Source: Bacillus sp. 123MFChir2 (lineage in GTDB: Bacteria > Bacillota > Bacilli > Bacillales > Bacillaceae_G). From it: DNA of 64,000 bases. The stretch lies in assembly GCF_000383235.1 (NCBI RefSeq), contig NZ_KB910939.1, positions 1 through 64,000 of the forward strand, in the 5' to 3' direction. The notes under the pieces were generated by a model that was not told where the DNA came from, ran no database searches, and saw nothing but the letters and a program-made list of their open reading frames with translations. This document shows positions 8,015 to 16,154 of this stretch, one piece after another; within the stretch, counting starts at the first letter, position 1, and every line of letters begins with the position of its first letter. A program made the translations under genes and the position numbers.

Positions 8015-8116
8015 TGGAGAGTGGCGATTCCTGCGAGAATAGCGAGGGAAGTGAGACCCCGCAGGCTTGCCGAGGAGGCTCGCTCTCGCCCACGGAAAGC
8101 GTCCACTCGGAGTGGA
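8015..8116. repeat. GC-rich structured Bacillales-type repeat
   Basis: A sharply GC-rich island of about 100 bases in AT-rich DNA. The ends GAGTGGCG (8018-8025) and CGTCCACTC (8100-8108) can pair. The middle carries a GACCCCGCAGG block and a CCGAGGAGGCTCG block. This is the signature of a multicopy structured intergenic repeat I know from several Bacillales genomes. It may be a mobile RNA-like element; it does not look like a gene, though it keeps a frame open. Confidence 0.55.
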
Positions 8117-8319
8117 GTGTACATCTATCTATATGTCACCCCCGTCTTTTGGTGATGAACCTTTTTTTTACGTTTCCTAGCATAGATGTTCTTTCTACTT
8201 CAATGAGGGATTGTGTTAACTTTTACACGAATATGATATATACTTAAATCTGAACATTCAGAAGAAAAATAAGTGTGAAAATGCTAACTTAAAATTATAG
8301 AGAGATAGGGAGAGAATTT

Positions 8320-8745
8320 ATGGAAAGACAATATACAATCTCAAATTATGCACCAACATTAGACGAATATAAATATCTATGTTCAGTTGTGGGTTGGAAA
8401 GATTATATGAACTTTGATGTTGCGGAAATATCATTAAAAAATTCTGTTTTTGCCGTTACAGTTAAGGATGAGAGTAAGACCATAGGAATGGGAAGAATTG
8501 TTGGAGATGGAGCTATTTACTTTTACATTCAAGATGTGGTAGTTCATCCAGATTATCAAAGAATGGGTATTGGCAAAAAAATTATGAATGCGTTAGTAGA
8601 GTATCTAAAAGAAAATGCACCAAATAAAGCGTTTGTAGGATTATTTGCATCAGAGGGAAAAGAAAAATTTTATGAAAAATATGATTTTAAGGATTACTCA
8701 CCTAATATGACAGGAATGTTTACTGTAATAACGAAATGTGATTAA
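8320..8745 (+). CDS. GNAT family N-acetyltransferase
   Basis: A 141-residue GNAT enzyme with a textbook acetyl-CoA motif A (VVVHPDYQRMGIGKKIM; Q-R-x-G-I-G) and a C-terminal FYEKYDF. It would transfer acetyl from acetyl-CoA to a small amine or protein amine in the cytoplasm; the substrate cannot be told. The N terminus (NYAPTLDEYKYLCSVVGW) is typical of a Firmicute subgroup of small GNATs. GGGAGAG precedes ATG 8320. Single gene, with a GC-rich repeat upstream and a TATATAAAT repeat 7 bases downstream. Confidence 0.85.
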   Translation: MERQYTISNYAPTLDEYKYLCSVVGWKDYMNFDVAEISLKNSVFAVTVKDESKTIGMGRIVGDGAIYFYIQDVVVHPDYQRMGIGKKIMNALVEYLKENAPNKAFVGLFASEGKEKFYEKYDFKDYSPNMTGMFTVITKCD

Positions 8746-8751
8746 AAAATT

Positions 8752-8955
8752 TATATATAGATGCAAATTGAAAAACTAACATGAAAACCCTTTTCTTTTT
8801 CGGCAGACGAGAGCAACTGGCCATGCATAGACGCGGTCAGTTCCTTTTTCTTCCACGTGCAAAGTTTAAAACAAAGATAGACAGCAAGTAGCGGCCATGT
8901 TTTGTTCTGCATAGCAGCGACTTAGATGTTAAAAAGTAAACTTGTATTTATATAT
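8752..8955. repeat. TATATAAAT-ended intergenic repeat, copy A (full length)
   Basis: About 204 bases, starting TATATATAG-ATGCAAATTG and ending in GTATTTATATA. The centre shares blocks with the copies at 28828, 44906 and 57024 (CATGCATAG..GCGGTCAG, CCACGTGCAA, TGCATAGCAGCGACT). It begins 7 bases after a GNAT gene and abuts IS relics on the right. Confidence 0.7.
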
Positions 8956-9014
8956 TAGGAGGCCACCACATACCTATTAACTTAAAACATTTTGAGTCCG
9001 TTTCTTTTTGACGA

Positions 9015-9209
9015 TCAATAAATTGGTGTAATTCTGTATCTTTTATTTTCTCGCGAATATAGCATTTTTTTCATTCGCCTTAGATCTTCTAGCGTTATTT
9101 CATCTTCATCAACTGATGTGATAGGAGAATATATTTTAATCCATTTATAAACGGTTACTTCTGATAAGCTATACTCGCTGCTTAATTGTTTTACAGGTTG
9201 TCCTTTCTT
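9015..9209 (-). pseudogene. IS3-family OrfA relic (transposase HTH part)
   Basis: The minus strand reads GQPVKQLSSEYSLSEVTVYK, then WIK, then DEDEITLEDLRRMKK. This is the HTH and the start of the leucine-zipper part of IS3/IS150 OrfA. The N-terminal residues and OrfB are gone, and the frame shifts after RRMKK. It ends directly against an IS1182-like fragment on the other strand. Confidence 0.65.
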
Positions 9210-9215
9210 GTCTCA

Positions 9216-9385
9216 ATGTACCAGAGTCAAACACATCAGAAACTAATTCAACGTCATGTATGGGAAGAATGTGTAGAGGAAGCTAACCATCTTCGTCATC
9301 ACGAAGACATACAACCGATTTATAAAAAACGAAAAGGAGTGTCACATAGTCAAAAATCCGACTTATGGGACAGCTCCTTTTTTGT
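9216..9385 (+). mobile_element. IS1182-family transposase fragment plus element end
   Basis: Codons 9216-9335 read KLIQRHVWEECVEEANHLRH and then PIYKKRK, a late segment of IS1182-type transposases just before the catalytic glutamate region. The frame then jumps to a hairpin (about 9332-9383) with GGAGTGTC..GGGACAGCTCC arms and a T-run, which looks like the outer end of such an element. The catalytic end of the gene has been deleted between the two. Confidence 0.6.
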
Positions 9386-9461
9386 TTTTCTTTGTAATTT
9401 TTTTACTAAACTGTCCATTTTATAGAATACTGTTCAGGTTTCAGATTGTCTTTTCTTATGT

Positions 9462-10031
9462 TTACGTGTTCATCGTACTTTGAAGTGATGTTGCCCATTC
9501 CTTCTGTAGCAGCGAATACATAATCGCATCGTGCGCTACGTCATTTTGAATCATATACTTTCGAAGCAATCCTTCTTCCGCAAAGCCTGCTTTTTGTAAT
9601 AATTTTCGCGATGATTCATTTTCTGGGTACACAACCGCTGAAATTCTCTCATAATAAAGTGTTTCAAATCCATATGCTAGAATAGCTTGCAGTGCTTCTG
9701 TCGCATATCCTTTTCCCCAATATGTTTCATCTAGTTCATAGCCTATTTCAGCCCGTTTATGTTTGTTATTTATGAGATGAAAGCCGCATGTTCCAATTAA
9801 TTGATCAGTCCCTTTTAGTACAATTCCCCAGCGGAATGCAAATCCTTCTTCATATCTGCTTCTAAAATTTTGGATGACGTTTTTTACTTCTTCAATATTT
9901 TGAAACGAATCCATTCCAAAGTAACGAATAACAGGTTCTTTCTTAAAGTAATGAAACATTGCATCTGCATCGACTAACGTTAATTCTCTTAAATACAGAC
10001 GATCTGTTTCTAAACTTGGAAATTTTTTCAT
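9462..10031 (-). CDS. RimJ/RimL-type GNAT acetyltransferase
   Basis: 189 residues with the pattern of ribosomal-protein-alanine acetyltransferases: LETDRLYLRELTLVDADAMF at the start, WGIVLKGTDQLIGTCGFH, EIGYELDETYWGKGYATEAL (GKGYA is the acetyl-CoA loop) and NESSRKLLQKAGF. These enzymes acetylate N termini or small amines; chromosomal Bacillus members are mostly uncharacterised. GGGAAGAG lies before ATG 10031. It is the second gene of a pair: the VOC gene stops 13 bases upstream. Confidence 0.85.
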   Translation of the reverse strand: MKKFPSLETDRLYLRELTLVDADAMFHYFKKEPVIRYFGMDSFQNIEEVKNVIQNFRSRYEEGFAFRWGIVLKGTDQLIGTCGFHLINNKHKRAEIGYELDETYWGKGYATEALQAILAYGFETLYYERISAVVYPENESSRKLLQKAGFAEEGLLRKYMIQNDVAHDAIMYSLLQKEWATSLQSTMNT

Positions 10032-10044
10032 TCTCTTCCCACCC

Positions 10045-10428
10045 TTAGTCTAATAAACTGCAAATTTCAATATAATTTCCATCCGGATCACAAATGTAGG
10101 AAACAGTTTGTCCCCATGGTTTTGTAACAGGCTCTACTAATACTGTAACGCCGTGTTTTTTCAAGTTATGTATTGTTTCTTCAACATCATCGACTACAAA
10201 TCCAATTTCAAATGTAGATGATTGTAATAACGTCTTGGGAATTGGTAATCCTGTTAACTCTCGAACATCATCTCTACTATTGATTGCCAAAATAGTAGAA
10301 CCTGTATCAAACTCAATATATGTACCGTGCTCACCTTTTATTGGCAGCTGTAATATATCACGATAAAAACGAATACAGTCCTCATATTGCTGCGCATATA
10401 AAATGATATATTTCATTTGAAGTTTCAC
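10045..10428 (-). CDS. VOC/glyoxalase superfamily protein
   Basis: 127 residues with one VOC module pair: KYIILYAQQYEDCIRFYRD at the start, then FDTGSTILAIN, FEIGFVVDDVEETIHNLKKH and the C-terminal DPDGNYIEI metal-site strand. Such proteins include glyoxalases, dioxygenases and fosfomycin or bleomycin resistance proteins; the ligand cannot be told. I choose GTG 10428 because GGGGAG lies 6 bases before it. The frame is open to 10608, overlapping the divergent zinc-ribbon gene. It is cotranscribed with the following GNAT gene. Confidence 0.75.
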   Translation of the reverse strand: MKLQMKYIILYAQQYEDCIRFYRDILQLPIKGEHGTYIEFDTGSTILAINSRDDVRELTGLPIPKTLLQSSTFEIGFVVDDVEETIHNLKKHGVTVLVEPVTKPWGQTVSYICDPDGNYIEICSLLD

Positions 10429-10545
10429 GTTTCTCCCCCTCCTCCACATCCTTACTACATTTGACAAAAAATATAAAAATCCTTTAATTTTCTCATGAAT
10501 AAGCCCCCCCATAGTTACAAATGCTAACAATGGAGGTGTGTTAAA

Positions 10546-10791
10546 ATGGAACCAATGCTTTGTCCAAGTTGCAAAACAAACCGCACACGATTCAACATTA
10601 TTGAACAATCAGTAAAACCGGTGAAGTTAAATCCACAGACTGGTCAGATTGAAGAAGAATATACAAACGAGAATATGAGTGCATTTCATATGGCCTACCA
10701 AGGTCCTACATATCGCGTCCAATGTGCTGCGTGCGGATTAATTGAAAACCCAGAGCAATTTATTAAACCTGCACAGAATCAATCTTTTTAA
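10546..10791 (+). CDS. Small zinc-ribbon protein
   Basis: 81 residues with two zinc knuckles: CPSC near the N terminus (residues 6-9) and CAAC near residue 60. This suggests one zinc held by four cysteines. It has no other domain. The function is unknown; such ribbons may bind nucleic acid or act as adaptors. GGAGGTG lies about 7 bases before ATG 10546. It is divergent from the VOC-GNAT pair and followed by a clear terminator. Confidence 0.75.
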   Translation: MEPMLCPSCKTNRTRFNIIEQSVKPVKLNPQTGQIEEEYTNENMSAFHMAYQGPTYRVQCAACGLIENPEQFIKPAQNQSF

Positions 10792-10802
10792 TCGTTAAAG
10801 CA

Positions 10803-10847
10803 AAACTGCCCCAAAAGGCTATTATTAAATAACTTTTGGAGCAGTTT
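10803..10847 (+). terminator. Terminator after the zinc-ribbon gene
   Basis: 15-base arms (10803-10817 and 10833-10847), with one mismatch, around a 15-base AT loop, followed by TCTTTTATT. It lies 11 bases past the stop codon. Confidence 0.8.
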
Positions 10848-10919
10848 CTTTTATTCCTTTTCTATGTGCACACAAATGTTGTCATGTTTCTTGCGGCACC
10901 TTTGCATATTCGGTATGAT

Positions 10920-11327
10920 TTAATGCATAGAAATATGCTTTATCTTTTCAAAGAATGCTTTTAATTGTATAAATTCTTCTTCATTCCCTCGTGTTGTAAA
11001 TATCTCTTGTTCTTGATGGAAAATCATAATTGCAGAAAACGTTTTAAAAAGCGCGAATACATGCTTCGTTTCTTTTATTTTATTAATTTGATAATAAGGT
11101 ATTTGTAATGAAATCGGGAGCTTTTCAAATATTTCACCGTAAAATAATAATTGTTTTTCAGTATAAGCTAAAATACCTTTCACAGAAATAGAATTTCCAT
11201 TTGGTACACCTACTAAACCTGACATTCCATTTTGCACTTCATAATAAGTTGTGATCATTCCTTGTATTTTTTCAGTTGAGGATATTTTCTCTTGAAAATC
11301 TTTCATTGCTTGTTCTTTTAGACTCAT
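10920..11327 (-). CDS. PH-like domain protein, function unknown
   Basis: 135 residues. The alternating strand pattern in the middle (GILAYTEKQLLFYGE, IPYYQINKIKETK, FSAIMIFHQEQEIFTTRG) and the closing helix FIQLKAFFEKI fit the bacterial PH / YvbH-YokE-like fold. No signal peptide or membrane segment is seen. The start is ATG 11327, 6 bases after GGAGTG; the GTG at 11336 overlaps that ribosome site. It may be a small cytoplasmic stress protein, but nothing in the context supports a role. Confidence 0.65.
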   Translation of the reverse strand: MSLKEQAMKDFQEKISSTEKIQGMITTYYEVQNGMSGLVGVPNGNSISVKGILAYTEKQLLFYGEIFEKLPISLQIPYYQINKIKETKHVFALFKTFSAIMIFHQEQEIFTTRGNEEEFIQLKAFFEKIKHISMH

Positions 11328-11493
11328 GTTTATCACTCCGCTACTAAAAATGTATAATAGATATTTTACTAGAAAAGAGAAAGGAACAACGAATATAATC
11401 TAGCTTTTTAGTCCTACACATCCCCTATGATTACACAACTTTCCAAATAACACCAATTAATATAATTATAATATACAGAAAGGACTGAATACA

Positions 11494-11717
11494 ATGTCAA
11501 CATTACAAAACACTGTAAATAAACTACTCCGCGATATGAGGAATACTTATACGAACGTATTGATGAAGCAAAGTAACATCCTCATTTTTCAATCTCTCAT
11601 ATCGCGATTTACTACAACGATGAATGGGTACAGTTTCGAGATATTTATGATAAAAATGTAAAAAAACAACTTTGTTCCATTATTCAAAAGCAAATTTCAA
11701 GTAGTCCTACATCCTAG
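11494..11717 (+). pseudogene. Broken small gene of unknown function
   Basis: Starts with AGAAAGGAC and ATG 11494 and reads MSTLQNTVNKLLRDMRN. It must then shift frame to continue as LYERIDEAK, meets a TAA, and continues as HPHFSISHIAIYYNDEWVQF and onward to ISSSPTS and TAG at 11717. The ancestral protein would have been about 73 residues with one frameshift and one nonsense change. In the starting frame it ends after 55 codons. The promoter region and the hairpin after it (11698-11725) are still present, so it may still be transcribed. Confidence 0.6.
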
Positions 11718-11839
11718 GGCTACTTATATATGTATCTCTTAAAACACGTTCTACATTGTAGTATAACGAAAAACAGTTTTATTTTTCAGAAAATTTTGTT
11801 AAAATATTCAAAAAGATTGTACGAGAAAGGAAGAAACAA

Positions 11840-12769
11840 ATGATACATAAATTAAAAGAGAATATCTCTTCTGTTTTTGTCGGAAAAGAAAATGTAATTG
11901 ATCTCCTCTTAGTTTCTTTATTAGCAGATGGACACGTTTTATTAGAGGATGTACCTGGTACAGGTAAAACATTGCTGGCAAAAACAATTGCGAAAAGTAT
12001 TGGCGGGCAATTTTCGCGTGTACAGTTCACACCTGATGTATTACCGAGTGATGTAACAGGTATTGAATACTTTAATCCGAAAACAAGTGAATTTGAACTG
12101 CGCCTTGGTCCTGTTATGACAAATTTATTATTAGCCGATGAAATTAATCGTGCGATACCACGTACACAATCGAGTTTATTAGAAGCAATGGAAGAAAGAC
12201 AAGTAACACTTGAAAAGCATTCCACTCCTCTTCCAAAACCATTTTTCGTAATCGCAACGCAAAATCCAATTGAATCACAAGGAACATTTCCTCTTCCGGA
12301 TGCTCAACTTGATCGTTTTTTAATGACCGTTTCAATTGGCTATCCTACGCCAGAAGAAGAACTTCAAATGATGCGACGTTTCCGAAAGAACAAACCGTTA
12401 GATGAACTTCATCCGGTCATCTCACTAGAAGATATAATCCACGTACAAAATAAAGTAAAGGATGTTCATGTTTCAGAACCTATTGAAAGCTACATTATCA
12501 AACTTGCAAATGCAACTCGTAATCATGATTTCATTGCAAATGGAATTAGTCCGCGTGGAACACTCGCTTTAGTGAGGACAATTCAAGCTCTTGCCTTTTT
12601 ACGTAATCGCGAATTTTGCACACCAGAAGACGTACAATCCCTACTTCCTTACATTTGGAAGCATCGCATTATTTTATCTATGGAAGGTGCTCTTCGTACG
12701 ACAAAACAAGAGATTATCGAAGCTATTTTAAGAGAGATTGATGTACCGGTGGAGATTGAGCAAGCATGA
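11840..12769 (+). CDS. MoxR-type AAA+ ATPase
   Basis: 309 residues. Walker A is DVPGTGKTLLAK (residues 38-49) and Walker B is LLLADEIN with D100-E101. Sensor 1 is VIATQNPIE, sensor 2 lies in GISPRGTLAL, and a C-terminal lid follows. MoxR ATPases act as chaperones for cofactor insertion or maturation of partner proteins, commonly with VWA or DUF58 proteins. This is the first gene of a three-gene operon like B. subtilis yeaC-yeaD-yebA. Its ATGA overlaps the DUF58 gene. AAAGGAAG lies before ATG 11840. Confidence 0.9.
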   Translation: MIHKLKENISSVFVGKENVIDLLLVSLLADGHVLLEDVPGTGKTLLAKTIAKSIGGQFSRVQFTPDVLPSDVTGIEYFNPKTSEFELRLGPVMTNLLLADEINRAIPRTQSSLLEAMEERQVTLEKHSTPLPKPFFVIATQNPIESQGTFPLPDAQLDRFLMTVSIGYPTPEEELQMMRRFRKNKPLDELHPVISLEDIIHVQNKVKDVHVSEPIESYIIKLANATRNHDFIANGISPRGTLALVRTIQALAFLRNREFCTPEDVQSLLPYIWKHRIILSMEGALRTTKQEIIEAILREIDVPVEIEQA

Positions 12770-13929
12770 ATTGTCAACGTCTCGTCTCTGTCCCGTTAAT
12801 ATTTCAAAGTCATATCATTAAATTGACGATTCCAATTGCCCTGTTGTTCGCATTTTACTTACCACAGTCACTTATCATATATCCATTTCTCTTTTATTAT
12901 ATTTTTTCTTTTTTTATTTATCGATACGTCACTTACATAGAAGACCACTTTCAAATTATCAATAAGAAACAATCAACAAGAGTGTTTCCTAAAGAAAACG
13001 GACAACTATCCATTCTGTTACAAAATGAAGCAAAATTACCGTTAGTGAATGGAAAATGTTTTTTTCATATAAATCCATCGCTCGTTATACATCCAAGTAA
13101 CAGTCTTGATCAAATATCAAAAACACTCTTTTCTTTCCCATTTTCACAACGAGCTCGCTCACAGCAAATGTGGGATTTAACATTCACAGCGACAAGACGG
13201 GGCGTTTTCCAAATTGAACAGTTTGAATGTATCATTGGTGATCCCTTTAACATCATTCAAGTTCATTTACCCGTTATGCATAAATTAAAAACAGTAATTA
13301 TTGTCTATCCTACCCCAAAGCAAGTTGCAGGACTACAAGAAATACAGCAACTAGTACTAGGCTCTTACAGAACAAATTTTTCTTTTTTTCATGATGAAAC
13401 GTCGATTGTCGGAGTAAAGCAGTATGAAAGGGAATCATTTCGATCCATTCATTGGAAAGCATCAGCGAAAATGCAAATTTTACAAGCAAAACAATATGAA
13501 GCAGTAAAAAATTATAGCTGGACAATTTGCATATGCCTTTCCTCAGATCGAGGACTTGGATGGAGAGAAAATCTCGAAGACTTGATTTCTTATGCAACAT
13601 ATATTTGTCAAATTGCAACGGAAAAGAAAATTCCCTTTGAATTATTTATTAGTATTTTAGCAGAAGATGGACCGCTGCACATGGTGCTGAATGAAGGTCC
13701 CGTGCATTATGCAAAAGCACTGGAAGAACTTGCGCGTATTTCAGAAGATAGTACATTACTGCCGCGAGAAGGTTTTCTGCATTATATGATGAGAAAAAGG
13801 GTGAGATCGTCTACACTGTTTTTCCTTGGCATCCCTAAGCAGAATATCCCTCATACGATGCAGCCAACATATATTGTTCACGATGAAGGAGTGGTGGAAC
13901 AACTTGAATACATGGCTACGGTACGTTAA
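12766..13929 (+). CDS. DUF58 protein (YeaD-like)
   Basis: 387 residues. Two hydrophobic segments near the N terminus (about residues 18-50) are followed by a beta-rich region and the DUF58 signature VGVKQYERESFRSIHWKASA. In family members this region leads into a VWA-like fold. It starts at the ATG overlapping the MoxR stop (ATGA), so translation is coupled. DUF58 proteins are the usual MoxR partners and are thought to work at the membrane; the function is not established. Confidence 0.85.
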   Translation: MNCQRLVSVPLIFQSHIIKLTIPIALLFAFYLPQSLIIYPFLFYYIFSFFIYRYVTYIEDHFQIINKKQSTRVFPKENGQLSILLQNEAKLPLVNGKCFFHINPSLVIHPSNSLDQISKTLFSFPFSQRARSQQMWDLTFTATRRGVFQIEQFECIIGDPFNIIQVHLPVMHKLKTVIIVYPTPKQVAGLQEIQQLVLGSYRTNFSFFHDETSIVGVKQYERESFRSIHWKASAKMQILQAKQYEAVKNYSWTICICLSSDRGLGWRENLEDLISYATYICQIATEKKIPFELFISILAEDGPLHMVLNEGPVHYAKALEELARISEDSTLLPREGFLHYMMRKRVRSSTLFFLGIPKQNIPHTMQPTYIVHDEGVVEQLEYMATVR

Positions 13930-15001
13930 TGATTTTGTCCTTCTTCTCCTTCTTTCTTTATTAACTGAAAAAGGAGAAATTGTACACATTGTTTTGTTTC
14001 TTCTAGTCAGTCATATTTGTTTACTGCCTATTATGAAAATGAGTAAAAAGAAAAATAGATGGCTTACAGCACTATTTATTCTACAAGTCATTGTTTGCTA
14101 TTGGTTGGCGTTATTTTCTTCTATAAGTTCCATATTATTGCCGTTTTTCTTTTTTATTATGTACGCAAAAGATGCTTTCTCACCATTTCATAAATTATTA
14201 GGAGCATTTCTATGGAACTTTTGTTCCTTTCTCCTCCATATGCAGTTTCCATCCATATGGGAAATAGGATTACTTATTTTGTATACACTTCTAACATTAT
14301 GGATTACAAGTTTCAATCGAAACCAACAAATGTTGCGTTTGTTCTCCATTACAGCTATCGGAATTATTGGTTTTTTATTCATCCCCATACTCTCTTACGT
14401 ACGAACTGGTATCGCTTATGCTCTGCAATGGATTGCTTTAGGATTAGGATATATTTTAAACCCACTATTTCTATCAGCTGAACGGAAGCAGAAAGATGAT
14501 TCTTTGAATCTTAATTTAGGTGAAGGTAATTCGCCGCCTTCACCGGTTCCAGAAAAAGAATATGATCCATTCATTTTACAATCTATTACCATTCTTATCA
14601 TAGTAGTTGCTGCCATATGTGTGATTTGGAAACTATATAAGAAACGACATGAAATAAACTTTGGACATCTGTCTTCCTATGAACCTATCATTGTTGGTCC
14701 AAAACAAGGAAATATACAAAAACGAAACCGAAAGTTACGACCACCAAACAATGCAATTCGTAAAGAAATATTTAAACTGGAAAAGAAATTAAAACCGCCA
14801 TTAAATCGGCAACGTGGCGAGACTGTAGAACAATGGATGGAAAGACTTCATAGAGAAGAAGAGATCTCCATTCAATTTGAAGTGATTATCAATGCATATA
14901 ACGCTACAAGATATGCCAATCATGATAATACTGAACTTCTCCAAAAATTTAAAAGAGAAGTTCATACATTATACAATTATCGAAAAGCAATGAAAGAATA
15001 A
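13883..15001 (+). CDS. Multi-spanning membrane protein of MoxR operon, YebA-like but without transglutaminase core
   Basis: About 372 residues. Some six hydrophobic segments fill the N-terminal half, a polar linker follows, then one more membrane helix (SITILIIVVAAICVIWKLYK) and a C-terminal DUF4129-like tail (GETVEQWMERL, FEVIINAYNATRYANHD). YebA-type partners normally carry a transglutaminase domain between the membrane halves; here only about 25 polar residues occupy that place and no Cys-His-Asp core is seen. ATG 13883 is the likely start and overlaps the DUF58 gene by 47 bases. The ribosome site is weak, so coupling is probable; an internal TTG is an alternative. Confidence 0.7.
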   Translation: MKEWWNNLNTWLRYVNDFVLLLLLSLLTEKGEIVHIVLFLLVSHICLLPIMKMSKKKNRWLTALFILQVIVCYWLALFSSISSILLPFFFFIMYAKDAFSPFHKLLGAFLWNFCSFLLHMQFPSIWEIGLLILYTLLTLWITSFNRNQQMLRLFSITAIGIIGFLFIPILSYVRTGIAYALQWIALGLGYILNPLFLSAERKQKDDSLNLNLGEGNSPPSPVPEKEYDPFILQSITILIIVVAAICVIWKLYKKRHEINFGHLSSYEPIIVGPKQGNIQKRNRKLRPPNNAIRKEIFKLEKKLKPPLNRQRGETVEQWMERLHREEEISIQFEVIINAYNATRYANHDNTELLQKFKREVHTLYNYRKAMKE

Positions 15002-15018
15002 GCTTGAATCTCAATACT

Positions 15019-15064
15019 ACTAAAAACCTCGACTTCTCCTACGGGAGTCATCGAGGTTTTTAGT
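15019..15064 (+). terminator. Terminator of the moxR operon
   Basis: Perfect 14-bp arms (15019-15032 and 15051-15064) with an 18-base loop that can pair further (CTTC/GAGT region). The arms supply A and T tracts in both directions. Confidence 0.9.
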
Positions 15065-15106
15065 AATATTATAAAGGTGATATAAATTCAGTTCCCTAAC
15101 TTGTTA

Positions 15107-15413
15107 TTACCCTTGTAGTGGTTTTCCATTAAAAGCTTTTATATCTAATGGTGCAACTAAAAATTGATTTGTAGCCACTATCGGCTGCTTTCCCAATTGA
15201 AATTAACATCACTGGTACATAACGCTCTTTATCTAAATCCAACGCTTCTGCAATTTTATCTTTTTCATATCCACCAATTGGACATGTATCGTATCCGTGA
15301 GCACGAGCTGTGAGCATAAGTTGCACCGCTACAAAACCACCATTAATTAATACTGTCTCTTTCATTACTTGCTGATAAATGTGATTATGGTAGTAAGACA
15401 AAATCATATACAA
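15107..15413 (-). pseudogene. Nitroreductase fragment (C-terminal half), decayed
   Basis: The minus strand reads NGGFVAVQLMLTARAHGYDT, then CPIGGYEKDKIAEALDLDKE and VPVMLISIGKAADSGYKS, the FMN-binding C-terminal part of a Bacillus NAD(P)H nitroreductase. The first 100 or so residues are missing, and the normal C terminus (an LP-rich tail) is absent. After GYKS one frame ends at 15129; the next frame gives ATNQFLVAPLDIKAFNGKPL and stops at 15107. That second frame looks like the end of a different protein, so this may be a junction of two fragments. Confidence 0.65.
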
Positions 15414-15451
15414 AAAACGAAAATTTTATCTTCCCACAATCACCCATGAGA

Positions 15452-15512
15452 ATTCGGTTCATTTTTTCGTTTTTTGATGTTTAATTTCGTTAAGTTGATG
15501 ACGATGGCATGC
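15452..15512 (-). repeat. IS4/IS231-like end relic, copy 2
   Basis: Read on the minus strand, CATCAACTTAA is followed by an AAATTAAA block and AAAAAACGAAAAAATG, matching the block order at 16036-16085 and 7864-7915. With copy 3 it faces outward from a 520-base stretch, so the two are not simply the ends of one short element. The remaining DNA to 15716 holds nothing else I recognise. Confidence 0.35.
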
Positions 15513-15716
15513 TACCCCTTTTTTTAAAATAAGCCCTACAAATGCGGAGTTATGATAAGCTCTCTCTATACTTTCTATGGCCACGTTCGTTCTTTGTAAA
15601 GATATATCCCTCTTTTTCTAACACAGCTGCATACTTACGTCATATAGATGATTGGATACCTAATTGCTATAAAACGTCCTCATAGCATATATTCGCTATA
15701 GCAATGATATATCCTT

Positions 15717-15932
15717 TTATACGATAACTTCACTGATTTTTATATGTGTAATATATTTACTTTGTATGATAGTTCCAAGCTTTGGGATGAGGATCGGCTT
15801 TTCCTTCTCTATTAAGGATTCTATTGACTTTAAGTATGTTTCTGGATCTTCATCATGTGTAATCCTCCCACTTATTTCCTTACCATCAGATAAATAAAAG
15901 GCAACACGATATGCATATTGTTGTTTTGTCAT
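15717..15932 (-). CDS. Small protein of unknown function
   Basis: 71 residues, no signal peptide or membrane segment. The sequence looks like a compact beta-rich domain: YRVAFYLSDGKEISGRI, a short helix (YLKSIESLIEKEK), then strands IIQSKYITHIKI. This resembles small phage or Sm-like barrels but I cannot assign it. GAGAGAATGG lies before ATG 15932. It is flanked by IS-end relics on both sides. Confidence 0.6.
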   Translation of the reverse strand: MTKQQYAYRVAFYLSDGKEISGRITHDEDPETYLKSIESLIEKEKPILIPKLGTIIQSKYITHIKISEVIV

Positions 15933-15992
15933 TCCATTCTCTCTCTTTCTCTATATAGGTATATATAAATATGTAAATATATATTATTACAT

Positions 15993-16022
15993 AAAAAAGA
16001 CATGCTTGTCCACGTCTTTTTT
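15993..16022 (-). terminator. Terminator-like hairpin
   Basis: Arms AAAAAAGACATG (15993-16004) and CACGTCTTTTTT (16011-16022) pair with one G-U type mismatch. T-runs lie on both strands. It is placed upstream of the 15717 gene and could stop transcripts from the Nudix gene. Confidence 0.6.
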
Positions 16023-16035
16023 TATAAGGGTATCG

Positions 16036-16085
16036 TCACATCACTATTAAGCTAACAAATAAAAATACCCCAAAACGAAAAATTT
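16036..16085 (+). repeat. IS4/IS231-like end relic, copy 3
   Basis: Contains the blocks TTAAGCTAACAAATAAAAATA and CCCCAAAACGAAAAAT in the same order as copies 1 and 2. No transposase is linked. Confidence 0.35.
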
Positions 16086-16154
16086 GTTCATTCTTGGTAT
16101 GGAAATCCTCATTTTATCTCCCAAAAACATTAAATTTATGGGCTTGAATAATAA

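Noticed and set aside
7978-8247. Open frame of 89 codons over the GC-rich repeat
   Set aside because: It has no ribosome site; the composition follows the repeat and the amino-acid sequence is not protein-like.
10429-10608. Upstream extension of the VOC gene
   Set aside because: It overlaps the divergent zinc-ribbon gene and adds sequence unlike the VOC family; GTG 10428 has the good ribosome site.
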